From NCBI GenBank assembly GCA_002358835.1, contig DEPP01000135.1, forward strand, positions 1 through 9,781: a DNA stretch of 9,781 nt, in the 5' to 3' direction. Numbering within the stretch: the stretch's first letter is position 1; each line of letters opens with the position of its first letter. This document shows, piece by piece, positions 1-8,517 of this stretch. The DNA comes from Bacteroidales bacterium UBA3389 (GTDB lineage: Bacteria; Bacteroidota; Bacteroidia; Bacteroidales; P3). The position numbers were made by a program, and so were the translations under genes. The notes below the pieces were generated by a model. That model did not search any database, was not told the DNA's origin, and saw nothing but the letters and a program-made list of their open reading frames with translations.

Positions 1-620
1 TCTGTTACCATATATGGAGAAATATATCCTTTATCAAATTGCATTCCTTCTACAACTTTGACTGTTGTATCAAGGCCTTTAGCCTCTTCTATAGTTATTA
101 CACCTTCTTTCTTTACTTTATCCATCGCATCAGCAATGATTTGACCGATGAATTTGTCGTTATTGGCAGAAATAGTTGCCACTTGCTCTACTTTTTCCTT
201 TCCTTCACCAATTTCTCTTGAACGAGCCTTCAAATCAGCAACAACAGCCATAACAGCTTTATCTATTCCACGTTTCAAATCCATAGGATTCGCACCGGCT
301 GTTACATTTTTGATTCCTGTATTTACTATTGCTTGTGCAAGAACAGTAGCAGTAGTTGTACCATCTCCGGCTTGATCATTTGTTTTAGAAGCTACTTCTT
401 TCACAAGTTGAGCTCCCATATTTTGAATCGGATCTTCTAATTCTACTTCTTTTGCAACAGATACACCGTCTTTTGTTATGTGAGGTGCTCCAAACTTCTT
501 ATCAATGATAACGTTTCTTCCCTTTGGTCCTAAAGTTACTTTAACTGCATCAGCCAAAGCATTAACACCTTGACGCAATTGTTCGCGTGCTTCTGTGTTA
601 AATATAATGTTCTTAGCCAT
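1..620 (-). CDS. groEL: Chaperonin GroEL (Hsp60), N-terminal part, cut by window edge
   Basis: ATP-driven cytosolic chaperonin; tetradecameric rings fold client proteins together with the GroES lid. The first 206 codons are visible, read leftward from an ATG at 618-620; the rest lies outside the window, so this is an edge truncation and not a broken gene. Visible landmarks are the MAKNIIFNTEAR start, the ATP-site segment VTLGPKGRNV (about residues 28-37) and the nucleotide/Mg signature GDGTTT at 85-90, whose Asp86 aligns with E. coli Asp87. Residues 1 to about 133 are the equatorial domain, about 134-190 the intermediate domain, and the last residues enter the apical domain. It follows groES by 38 bp, in which the 7-mer TTAATTG (plus strand) is repeated head to tail at 636-649. 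No promoter or terminator is seen between the two genes, so they are almost certainly cotranscribed. Identity is certain from sequence; oligomer and role are family knowledge. Confidence 0.98.
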   Translation of the reverse strand, partial: MAKNIIFNTEAREQLRQGVNALADAVKVTLGPKGRNVIIDKKFGAPHITKDGVSVAKEVELEDPIQNMGAQLVKEVASKTNDQAGDGTTTATVLAQAIVNTGIKNVTAGANPMDLKRGIDKAVMAVVADLKARSREIGEGKEKVEQVATISANNDKFIGQIIADAMDKVKKEGVITIEEAKGLDTTVKVVEGMQFDKGYISPYMVT

Positions 621-658
621 ATCTCTAATATTAAATTAATTGTTAATTGTTAAGTATC

Positions 659-937
659 TTAGATTATTGCGTAAATATCGTTTTCTCTCATTATTAAATA
701 GTCCGTTCCTTCTATATTGATTTCTGTTCCGGAATATTTACCATAAAGAATCTTATCTCCAACTTTTACAGTCATCGGTTCATCTTTTTTTCCGCAACCG
801 ACCGCAACAACTTCACCTGTCATTGGTTTCTCTTTTGCTGTATCAGGGATAATGATGCCTGATGCTGTTTTCTGTTCTACTTCTGCAGGTTTAACCAAAA
901 CTCTGTCAGCCAATGGTTTTACATTTACTTGTGCCAT
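659..937 (-). CDS. groES: Co-chaperonin GroES (Hsp10)
   Basis: Heptameric lid of the GroEL chamber, cytosolic. The 92-residue protein begins MAQVNVKPLADRVLV and has the typical GroES landmarks: PLADRVLV near the N terminus, the SGIIIPD mobile loop (about residues 26-32) that contacts GroEL, and the C-terminal DYLIMRENDIYAI. Full length for the family. Start choice: a TTG two codons upstream (943) would add two residues, but the ATG at 935-937 is preceded at good spacing by AGGAG (plus-strand ctcct at 946-950), and MxxxxVKPLADRV is the usual start. This is the clearest Shine-Dalgarno in the window, fitting a highly expressed gene. First gene of groES-groEL; its leader carries a candidate sigma-54 promoter. 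Confidence 0.98.
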   Translation of the reverse strand: MAQVNVKPLADRVLVKPAEVEQKTASGIIIPDTAKEKPMTGEVVAVGCGKKDEPMTVKVGDKILYGKYSGTEINIEGTDYLIMRENDIYAII

Positions 938-945
938 TTTCAATT

Positions 946-950
946 CTCCT
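946..950 (-). promoter_or_regulatory. Strong Shine-Dalgarno of groES
   Basis: On the minus strand AGGAG precedes the groES ATG (937) by eight bases. It decides between the ATG and the upstream TTG start at 943, which would lie only two bases from the motif. Most other genes here show only A-rich leaders, as is common in Bacteroidetes, so this is unusual for the neighbourhood. Confidence 0.8.
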
Positions 951-1015
951 ATTTATTTTTACTATTTATTTAACTCTTAAATCTTTGTTTTATTTCAAAG
1001 TCTCATTCCCTTAAT

Positions 1016-1031
1016 TGCGAAAAACGTGCCA
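1016..1031 (-). promoter_or_regulatory. Candidate sigma-54 (-24/-12) promoter of groESL
   Basis: Minus strand reads TGGCACGTTTTTCGCA. The sigma-54 consensus is TGGCACG-N4-TTGCA/T; this matches all seven bases of the -24 element, has exactly 10 bases between the GG and GC pairs, and differs only in TTGC being TCGC. It lies 79 bases upstream of the groES ATG, predicting a leader of roughly 65-70 nt. No TAnnTTTG housekeeping -7 box is present in this 174-bp spacer, although four other genes in the window have one. RpoN is widespread in Bacteroidetes (family knowledge); use of it here is inferred. Confidence 0.6.
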
Positions 1032-1048
1032 AACAAAGAACTCTGCCA

Positions 1049-1064
1049 TTTTGACATATCAAAA
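1049..1064. repeat. Palindrome upstream of the groES promoter
   Basis: TTTTGA-cata-TCAAAA, two perfect 6-bp arms around a 4-bp centre. It sits 17 bp upstream of the candidate -24 element and between that element and the valS terminator. Position suggests an operator or activator site for groESL. It is not the CIRCE element (TTAGCACTC-N9-GAGTGCTAA), and it is unusually close for a classic sigma-54 enhancer site. Short AT-rich arms mean chance is possible. Confidence 0.35.
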
Positions 1065-1077
1065 CAACGCTTTATGC

Positions 1078-1106
1078 AAAAAGGTCATCATTAATTGACG
1101 ACCTTT
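1078..1106 (-). terminator. Intrinsic terminator of valS
   Basis: Inverted repeat AAAGGTCATCA (1080-1090) / TGACGACCTTT (1096-1106) with a 5-base loop. Read as minus-strand RNA, the single mismatch becomes a G-U pair, giving an 11-bp stem followed by a U run (UUUUU including the stem end). The stem begins six bases after the valS stop codon. It separates valS from the groESL promoter just downstream on the same strand. Confidence 0.8.
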
Positions 1107-1111
1107 ATTCC

Positions 1112-3736
<2,625 letters not shown>

Positions 3737-3763
3737 TTTAACTTAAACTTAAGATTCAACTTG

Positions 3764-3771
3764 CAAAGATA
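3764..3771 (-). promoter_or_regulatory. valS promoter -7 box
   Basis: Minus strand TATCTTTG matches the Bacteroidetes -7 consensus TAnnTTTG exactly and lies 27 bases upstream of the valS ATG, predicting a leader of about 20 nt. No clear -33 TTTG is seen at the expected spacing, so support rests on the -7 box and position. Confidence 0.6.
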
Positions 3772-3838
3772 AGAAAAAGAATGCTAAACCTGCGTTTGCG
3801 GTCGTTAAAATCGCATTTCACTTACTCCAAACAGGACT

Positions 3839-3857
3839 CTAAAAAAAACTTTTTTAG
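3839..3857. repeat. Palindrome in the valS/trx divergent spacer
   Basis: CTAAAAAA-AAC-TTTTTTAG, perfect 8-bp arms around three bases, roughly midway between the two divergent promoters. It could be a binding site serving both genes, or merely an A/T-run coincidence. It is not followed by features of a terminator for either gene. The rest of the spacer (3737-3961) shows only the two promoter boxes. Confidence 0.35.
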
Positions 3858-3914
3858 TACCATACGCGTTTTTTATTGAATAGGCTTACGCTTATGTCGA
3901 AAAAAATAAATAGT

Positions 3915-3944
3915 TTTGCAAAAGATTTTAGAATATTAACTTTG
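3915..3944 (+). promoter_or_regulatory. trx promoter (Bacteroidetes -33/-7)
   Basis: TTTG at 3915-3918 and TAACTTTG at 3937-3944, an exact TAnnTTTG, separated by 18 bases. This matches the Bacteroidetes primary sigma (sigma-ABfr type) promoter pattern. The start site would be near 3950, leaving a leader of only about 10 nt before the thioredoxin ATG with no Shine-Dalgarno. Confidence 0.75.
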
Positions 3945-3961
3945 AAAAAACACGGAATATT

Positions 3962-4279
3962 ATGGCATTAGAAATTACAGACGCTTCTTACAACGAAGTG
4001 TTGGCAGAAAAAGACAAATTGGTTGTTATAGATTTTTGGGCTACATGGTGCGGTCCTTGTCAAAAGGTTTTACCAATCATCGAAGAGCTTTCCGCAGAAT
4101 ATGAAGGAAGAGTTATCATAGGAAAATGTGATGTTGATGGAAACAACGACATAGTTGCACAATACAGAGTAAGAAACATTCCTACAGTGTTGTTTATCAA
4201 GAACGGAGAATTGCTTGACAAATTGGTGGGAGCAAATCCTAAAAGTGCATTCGTAGAAAAAATTGAAAAGTATCTATAA
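3962..4279 (+). CDS. trxA: Thioredoxin
   Basis: Small cytosolic dithiol-disulfide oxidoreductase that reduces disulfides in enzymes such as ribonucleotide reductase and peroxiredoxins, and is itself reduced by thioredoxin reductase (family knowledge). The protein has 105 residues, full length for a single thioredoxin domain. Seen directly: the active site WCGPC at 29-33 within FWATWCGPC, the buried Asp24 in VVIDFW, and the cis-proline motif NIPT (Pro74). There is no signal peptide or membrane segment, so a cytosolic location is inferred; this separates it from the TlpA/DsbE-like thioredoxins common in Bacteroidetes. The ATG at 3962 lies just after a good promoter and is followed 16 bases past its stop by a strong hairpin. 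The symbol trxA is by family; Bacteroidetes genomes often hold several paralogues. Confidence 0.95.
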   Translation: MALEITDASYNEVLAEKDKLVVIDFWATWCGPCQKVLPIIEELSAEYEGRVIIGKCDVDGNNDIVAQYRVRNIPTVLFIKNGELLDKLVGANPKSAFVEKIEKYL

Positions 4280-4293
4280 TTTCAAAAACAATT

Positions 4294-4350
4294 GTGCGAA
4301 TGGTGAAAAGCTGAATCTGAAATTCGGTTCTTTCACCATTCGCATTTTTA
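4294..4350 (+). terminator. Long hairpin terminator after trx
   Basis: GCGAATGGTGAAA (4296-4308) pairs perfectly with TTTCACCATTCGC (4331-4343). The stem continues inward through CTGAAT (4311-4316) / ATTCGG (4322-4327) with a one-base bulge (C4330) and G-T pairs, closing on the loop CTGAA. ATTTTT follows at 4344-4349. It should end trx transcription, but the DUF58 ATG begins only 11 bases later and no separate promoter is evident, so it may act as a partial terminator within a trx-DUF58 transcript. Confidence 0.85.
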
Positions 4351-4360
4351 TATAGTTCTT

Positions 4361-5287
4361 ATGTTTGGAGAATCCGAAAACTTTTCTCGTTACAATTCTA
4401 TAGAATTTAAGACAAACAAAATCGTTGAAGGCTTTATTACAGGATTGCATAAGAGTCCTTTTCACGGCTTTTCCGTTGAGTTTGCCGAACATAGGTTATA
4501 TAATTCAGGCGAATCGACACGACACATCGATTGGAAGCTATACGCAAGAACAGATAAGATTTTCGTAAAAAAGTACGAGGAAGAAACCAATCTAAGATGT
4601 CTTTTGGTTTTAGACACTTCTTCTTCGATGTATTTCCCTTTTGGGAAGAACATTTCTATAGAAAATCCTAATAAGTTATCGTTCTCTATTTATGCAGCAG
4701 GCTGTCTTTCTCATCTTTTATACAAACAGAGAGATGCTTTCGGTTTAGCACAAATCAACGAACGAATCGATTCGATGTCGGAAATAAAGACAAACTTCGC
4801 TCACAAACAACGCATTTTCACCCTACTTGAACAACTCTTACAAAGCAAAGAAACAAAAAATACACTCACCAATATAGACAAACCATTGCATGAAATCGCA
4901 GAGCGAATCCACAAACGGAGCCTGATTATCATCTTTACAGACTTATTTTCCACACTTTCCTCTGACCAAGAACTTATAAAAGCTTTACAACATCTGCGAT
5001 ACAACAAACACGAAATCATACTTTTTTACGTTTATGACAAAGAGAAGGAAATGGAACTTGATTTCAAAGAACGCCCATACAGATTCGTAGATGCGGAAAG
5101 CGGAGAAGAAGTAAAAATCACACCTTCGCAACTGAAAGACAGATATTCCGAAGCAGTGAAAGAAAAAATCGCAAACATAAAAGCACAATGCAATAACCTG
5201 CAAATTGATTTCGTTCAAGCGGATATAAACAAAGGATTTGACCAAATTATGTTACCTTTTTTGATAAAAAGGAGTCGATTAAAGTAA
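4361..5287 (+). CDS. DUF58 domain protein (von Willebrand A-like fold)
   Basis: DUF58 proteins are cytosolic VWA-like proteins usually linked to MoxR-type AAA+ ATPases and proposed to act in metal- or chaperone-like assembly; the exact function is unknown. The protein has 308 residues. Seen: an N-terminal region with the conserved DUF58 block VEGFITGLHKSPFHGFSVEF (22-41); then YNSGESTRHIDWKLYART (47-64); and a VWA segment with the MIDAS-type motif DTSSS (85-89) and a later strand ending IIIFTD (189-194). No signal peptide or transmembrane helix is visible. Start ATG at 4361 is kept because the next in-frame Met is residue 90, inside the VWA core. It sits 81 bp after trx with the trx hairpin between. 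Unusually, no moxR, batA/B or other VWA gene is adjacent; the next gene is an unrelated lipoprotein 99 bp downstream. Confidence 0.9.
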   Translation: MFGESENFSRYNSIEFKTNKIVEGFITGLHKSPFHGFSVEFAEHRLYNSGESTRHIDWKLYARTDKIFVKKYEEETNLRCLLVLDTSSSMYFPFGKNISIENPNKLSFSIYAAGCLSHLLYKQRDAFGLAQINERIDSMSEIKTNFAHKQRIFTLLEQLLQSKETKNTLTNIDKPLHEIAERIHKRSLIIIFTDLFSTLSSDQELIKALQHLRYNKHEIILFYVYDKEKEMELDFKERPYRFVDAESGEEVKITPSQLKDRYSEAVKEKIANIKAQCNNLQIDFVQADINKGFDQIMLPFLIKRSRLK

Positions 5288-5329
5288 ACAAATATCTATT
5301 TGATTATATATCAATTCGTTTTTTATTGT

Positions 5330-5337
5330 TACTTTTG
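5330..5337 (+). promoter_or_regulatory. -7 box for the lipoprotein gene
   Basis: TACTTTTG matches TAnnTTTG exactly, 49 bases upstream of the ATG at 5387, predicting a leader of about 40-45 nt. The only upstream TTTG (5299-5302) is 27 bases away, too far for a normal -33. The box lies downstream of the possible TTG start at 5300, which argues against that start. The 99-bp spacer has no terminator for the DUF58 gene. Confidence 0.55.
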
Positions 5338-5386
5338 CAGATTATCTGAAATAAAGAAGTATATAAACAAATCATTAATAAAGAAG

Positions 5387-7219
5387 ATGGTAAAAAAAGT
5401 ATTAGGAACATTAGTCATTGGCATAGGAGTTTTGTTTGCCGTTTCCTGCGGTAGCATCAAGACTATGCAAAAAAAGCACGACACAGTGCGTTATCAAATC
5501 TCACCTAACCCAATGGAGGTACACGGAGATAGAGTTGTCGTTACTATAAACGGTAACATTCCTGAGAAGTATTTCCAAAAGAATGCTGTAGTTTACATTC
5601 AACCGGTCTTGACTTGGGAAACAGGAGAGGTCATTCTATCTCCTATGAATTTGAAAGGTTCAAAGGTTGAAGGCAATGGTAAAACAATAGAAAAAGGAAG
5701 CGGTGGTCGTTTCGTTTACAAAGATACAGTGGCTTACCGTCAAGGAATGGAGAGTGCAAAGTTATTCCTTAACCCTATCGCATACAAGGCAGAGGAAGTA
5801 AACGAAGCAAATGCTACTTGGAGTGAAGCGATGGAAAATCCGGGAGCAATAAAACTCGGAAACGTAAAAATAGCAGAAGGAATCAACTCTACATCAAACA
5901 GAGTTGATATAAGAGGAGATTTGAGTTTAGCTCCTGCAAATTATACTGTAAGTTCTGATGAGATAATGACTACTGACATTTATTTCACCGTCAATATGTC
6001 CGAATTGAATTGGAACAACAACCTCAACAAGAAGATGGACGCAAAGCGAAGCTACGAAAGCATGAAGAGCTACATCGTAAACAACCAAGTTCCTCGCCAA
6101 ATATTCGTCAATGCTTGGGCTTCACCGGAAGGAGAAGAGACTTTCAACATCGGACTTTCAAAGAAGAGAGCAGAAACCACTGTAAACTTGGTGGATAAGA
6201 TGCTTACAGAAGCCTTGACCGAAAGAGCAAAAGCAGAAAACATCAAAAAGAACGACATAAAGAAGTATGTAGAGCAAGCAAAACAAGATGTAGTAATCAC
6301 ATCAAGTGCAAAGGGAGAAGACTGGGAGAATTTTATACGCTTGGTCGAAGGTTCATCATTGAAAGAAAAGAATACAGTTATCAACGTCGTTAAATCACAA
6401 CCCGATAAGATAAGAAGAGAGCAAGAAATCCGTAACATGTCAGTTGTTTTCACCCAAATAGAAGACGAAATCCTACCTACATTACGTCGTGGTGAGATTG
6501 CGTTCAATTTTTCAGGCGTTCAAAAAACAGAACAAGAGATTGCGAAAATGGCAATGTCCGATCCTGACAAATTGACTTACGATGAGCTTATGTACGCTGC
6601 AACACTCACACACAACTATGCAAGCAAATTGCAAATCTATACTGCGGCTACCGAACGTTTTGCTTCAGAGTGGGGTGGTTGGAACAACGCAGGAGCAGTT
6701 GCTTTGTACTTAAATCAATTGGAAGACGCAAAACGTTTCTTGGAAACAGCAAATAAGCTTTCTCCAAACAACGGAGAAATTCTTTCAAACCTTTCATTAT
6801 TAAGCTTGGCTTTGAAAGACACTGATGCAGCAAGCGAATACGTACAACAATCAATCGCAGCCGGTAACGAGCAAGCACAAATGAACGAAGCAATCGTTTT
6901 GATGAAGCAAGGCAAATATGAAGAGGCGGCAGAAAAACTTGATGGCAGAAAATGCACTTATAACCTTGCATTGCTACAACTTTTGACCGGTAACACAGGA
7001 AATGCAATCCGCACTTTGGATTGTTGCATGGATCAAACAGCAGAGGTTTACTATTTGAGAGCTGTTTGTTATGCAAGATTGGATGACGTTCCGGGCTTGG
7101 TAAAGAACTTGAAGGAAGCTTGCAAACAAGAACCTGCATACAAATATCAAGCAAAGAATGATTTGGAATTCAAGCGTTACCAATCATTGATAGAGTTCCA
7201 AAACATCATCAACAACTAA
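5387..7219 (+). CDS. Lipoprotein with OmpA-like domain and TPR-like C terminus
   Basis: Predicted 610-residue envelope lipoprotein of unknown function. A basic start MVKK, hydrophobic core LGTLVIGIGVLF and lipobox-like AVSC place the lipidated Cys at 21. Residues about 30-190 are probably beta-rich and unrecognised. An OmpA-like fold runs from about 198 to 355: strand DIYFTVN, then FVNAWASPEGEETFNIGLSKKRA (240-262), matching the OmpA G-H-T-D-x-x-G...N..LS..RA pattern, and a closing strand NMSVVF (350-355). The usual peptidoglycan-contacting Asp is Ser246 here, while the RA arginine (Arg261) is kept; a charged helical insertion (about 275-345) lies within the fold. Residues about 395-600 are TPR-like helices, for example NNAGAVALYLNQLEDAKRFLETANKLSP (433-460). 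An in-frame TTG at 5300 would add 29 residues, but the ATG at 5387 gives a clean signal peptide downstream of the -7 box. It may scaffold an outer-membrane or cell-wall complex (inference). Confidence 0.85.
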   Translation: MVKKVLGTLVIGIGVLFAVSCGSIKTMQKKHDTVRYQISPNPMEVHGDRVVVTINGNIPEKYFQKNAVVYIQPVLTWETGEVILSPMNLKGSKVEGNGKTIEKGSGGRFVYKDTVAYRQGMESAKLFLNPIAYKAEEVNEANATWSEAMENPGAIKLGNVKIAEGINSTSNRVDIRGDLSLAPANYTVSSDEIMTTDIYFTVNMSELNWNNNLNKKMDAKRSYESMKSYIVNNQVPRQIFVNAWASPEGEETFNIGLSKKRAETTVNLVDKMLTEALTERAKAENIKKNDIKKYVEQAKQDVVITSSAKGEDWENFIRLVEGSSLKEKNTVINVVKSQPDKIRREQEIRNMSVVFTQIEDEILPTLRRGEIAFNFSGVQKTEQEIAKMAMSDPDKLTYDELMYAATLTHNYASKLQIYTAATERFASEWGGWNNAGAVALYLNQLEDAKRFLETANKLSPNNGEILSNLSLLSLALKDTDAASEYVQQSIAAGNEQAQMNEAIVLMKQGKYEEAAEKLDGRKCTYNLALLQLLTGNTGNAIRTLDCCMDQTAEVYYLRAVCYARLDDVPGLVKNLKEACKQEPAYKYQAKNDLEFKRYQSLIEFQNIINN

Positions 7220-7243
7220 GAGAAGAATCATTCTTAGATAAAC

Positions 7244-7290
7244 AAAAAATAGTGCTTGATTTGATTCAAGCACTATTTTTTTTGTTTTTT
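7244..7290. terminator. Bidirectional terminator between convergent genes
   Basis: AAAAAATAGTGCTTGA (7244-7259) is perfectly complementary to TCAAGCACTATTTTTT (7266-7281) with a 6-base loop. The GC-containing core is 10 bp (7250-7259/7266-7275). On the plus strand it is followed by a T run interrupted by one G (7276-7290); on the minus strand the A run gives six Ts. It ends the lipoprotein transcript and can also stop the acyl-CoA reductase transcript arriving from the right. Confidence 0.9.
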
Positions 7291-7313
7291 ACAATCTGCT
7301 ATTTTGCCTAAAC

Positions 7314-7390
7314 TCTTTCTTCGTTTTAGCTCTGATGAAACTTCGTTTTAATTTTTTCTTTCTTCGTTCCAATTTTCTGAAACGAAGTTT
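7314..7390. repeat. Cluster of CTTCGTT repeats with an inverted pair
   Basis: CTTCGTT occurs at 7319, 7341 and 7362, 22 and 21 bp apart, and inverted as AACGAAG at 7381-7387. The first and third copies share a 12-bp direct repeat TCTTTCTTCGTT (7314-7325, 7357-7368); the first and second share CTTCGTTTTA. AAACTTCGTTT (7338-7348) and AAACGAAGTTT (7380-7390) form a perfect 11-bp inverted pair with a 31-base interval. The cluster lies 3' of both convergent genes, just past the acyl-CoA reductase stop. It may be a hairpin in that mRNA's 3' end, a protein-binding array, or a decayed repeat. Confidence 0.6.
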
Positions 7391-7400
7391 TGTTATGTTC

Positions 7401-8396
7401 TTATTTGATTGCAGCGAGCCATCGCATCGTATCGACTCTGTCGGCGAAGTCATCAATCTGCGGATTCTGTCCATCGCCCAAAGCGATTGAACAAAGCGAA
7501 GGATTGTCTCCTATTACGATTTGTATGTTTTCACGATTCTTTTCGATGTATTCCGCTACCTCCGACTCGTTTTCATAATAGGTATAATTCACAACGCTTA
7601 CCCCCGAAGCCAATTCCCCGTTCTCTATCATCAAAAGGTTATCCAAATCGACAAATGCAAGGTTGTTCATTATGAAAATAGCTCTATGATAATCCAAATT
7701 GTTTCTGTATTTGTTCAAATCCCTGAGCCACGAATATCGTTCGCAAGCGGATTTCAACAAAGTGAAGTCATAGCCTTTGGGAACAAACAAACGGCTTACG
7801 CTTCTGCAGCCTAAGCCTGCGTAAAGCAAGATATCATCTGCCAATGCTTGCAGTTGCTCTTCGGATTCTTTACCAGATAAAACCGCTATGGAGTTTCTGC
7901 CATGCCTTATGATGTGCGGATATTTCCCAAAGTAGTTTTCGAAATGCAAAGCACTGTTGTTGCTGCCTGTTGCTATGACTGCATCAAAGCCTTTCAGCGT
8001 TTCGCTTGTAAAAATCACCTCTTCGGGGAAATATTTCTTGAACAAAAACGGCAAAATTACCTCATCCTTATACGATAATTTGCAAACGGCTGTATTACCA
8101 CTAAGCAATACGCACATTATGTCGTGAAAGCCGACAGCAGGTATGTTGCCCGCTGCAATGATTGCAACCTTTTTCGGTTCTTTTGCAAAACCATAATCGG
8201 CAACAACAGATTCCAACTCATCTTTTTGCAACCATAATGCAATCCCTTTCAAAGCCTGTCTGACAAATTCTTCACAAAACCAAGTGTTTTTCGCAAATGC
8301 AGAACGTATAACCGCATCAAACTCTCCACTTTCCAAACCTTGCTCGATCCAATTGCCCATTTGGCAGAATCTTTCTATGATTTCTTCTCTTGTCAT
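7401..8396 (-). CDS. LuxC-type acyl-CoA reductase family protein
   Basis: Member of the LuxC-like aldehyde-dehydrogenase superfamily, which reduces acyl thioesters to aldehydes with NAD(P)H through a cysteine thioester. The 331-residue protein is somewhat shorter than luminous-bacteria LuxC (about 480) but usual for the Bacteroidetes branch. Seen: a nucleotide-binding region VAIIAAGNIPAVGFHD (77-92); DAVIATGSNN (138-147); and the likely nucleophile Cys197 in YAGLGCRSVSRLFVP (192-206), aligned with the LuxC active-site cysteine context. No signal peptide or membrane segment. Start ATG at 8394-8396 lies 25 bp downstream of an exact -7 box. No luxD, luxE or luxAB gene is nearby, so bioluminescence is not implied; neither neighbour is a lipid or serine-biosynthesis gene. 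Physiological substrate is unknown; a role in aldehyde/alcohol or lipid metabolism is only a guess from the family. Confidence 0.88.
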   Translation of the reverse strand: MTREEIIERFCQMGNWIEQGLESGEFDAVIRSAFAKNTWFCEEFVRQALKGIALWLQKDELESVVADYGFAKEPKKVAIIAAGNIPAVGFHDIMCVLLSGNTAVCKLSYKDEVILPFLFKKYFPEEVIFTSETLKGFDAVIATGSNNSALHFENYFGKYPHIIRHGRNSIAVLSGKESEEQLQALADDILLYAGLGCRSVSRLFVPKGYDFTLLKSACERYSWLRDLNKYRNNLDYHRAIFIMNNLAFVDLDNLLMIENGELASGVSVVNYTYYENESEVAEYIEKNRENIQIVIGDNPSLCSIALGDGQNPQIDDFADRVDTMRWLAAIK

Positions 8397-8421
8397 AATG
8401 ATTTTCGTATGCTTAAGGTTG

Positions 8422-8429
8422 CAAAGGTA
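8422..8429 (-). promoter_or_regulatory. -7 box for the acyl-CoA reductase gene
   Basis: Minus strand TACCTTTG is an exact TAnnTTTG, 25 bases upstream of the ATG at 8396, predicting a leader of about 15-20 nt. No -33 TTTG is visible at normal spacing. Its presence suggests this gene is not simply read through from the radical SAM gene upstream. Confidence 0.6.
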
Positions 8430-8475
8430 CGAATAAAGTCAGAATCCCATTATTTGGAATCAAGTTTGATTGAAA

Positions 8476-8511
8476 CGAAATCAAGGTTTGCTGCAGTATT
8501 ATTTGATTTCG
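8476..8511 (-). terminator. Possible weak terminator or hairpin after the radical SAM gene
   Basis: CGAAATCAA (8476-8484) and TTGATTTCG (8503-8511) form a perfect 9-bp stem with an 18-base loop, starting six bases past the radical SAM stop codon on the minus strand. Only TTT follows the stem, so intrinsic termination would be weak. A second small palindrome, AATCAA-gt-TTGATT, lies at 8458-8471. Confidence 0.4.
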
Positions 8512-8517
8512 GCAAAC

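Noticed and set aside
938..943. TTG start adding two residues to GroES
   Set aside because: The AGGAG motif is correctly spaced for the ATG at 935-937 and too close to the TTG.
938..1111. CIRCE/HrcA operator upstream of groES
   Set aside because: No TTAGCACTC-N9-GAGTGCTAA inverted repeat or close variant is present.
4360..4367. TATGTTTG, an exact TAnnTTTG match over the DUF58 start codon
   Set aside because: It includes the ATG itself, so transcripts would start inside the gene; the next Met is residue 90 within the domain. Best read as coincidence of an ATGTTTG start.
5300..5386. Upstream TTG start adding 29 residues to the lipoprotein
   Set aside because: It would bury the lipoprotein signal sequence behind a Cys/Tyr-rich extension and lies upstream of the TACTTTTG promoter box.
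6070..7154. Several minus-strand open frames (6070-6507, 6648-7154, 6715-6957) under the lipoprotein gene
   Set aside because: All are antisense to a continuous 610-codon gene with a signal peptide and domain structure; none has a promoter box or a recognisable product.
7289..7474. 61-codon minus-strand frame with a Lys/Arg-rich product
   Set aside because: It overlaps the 3' end of the acyl-CoA reductase gene in another frame and the T-rich repeat spacer; the basic composition only reflects the A-rich minus strand.
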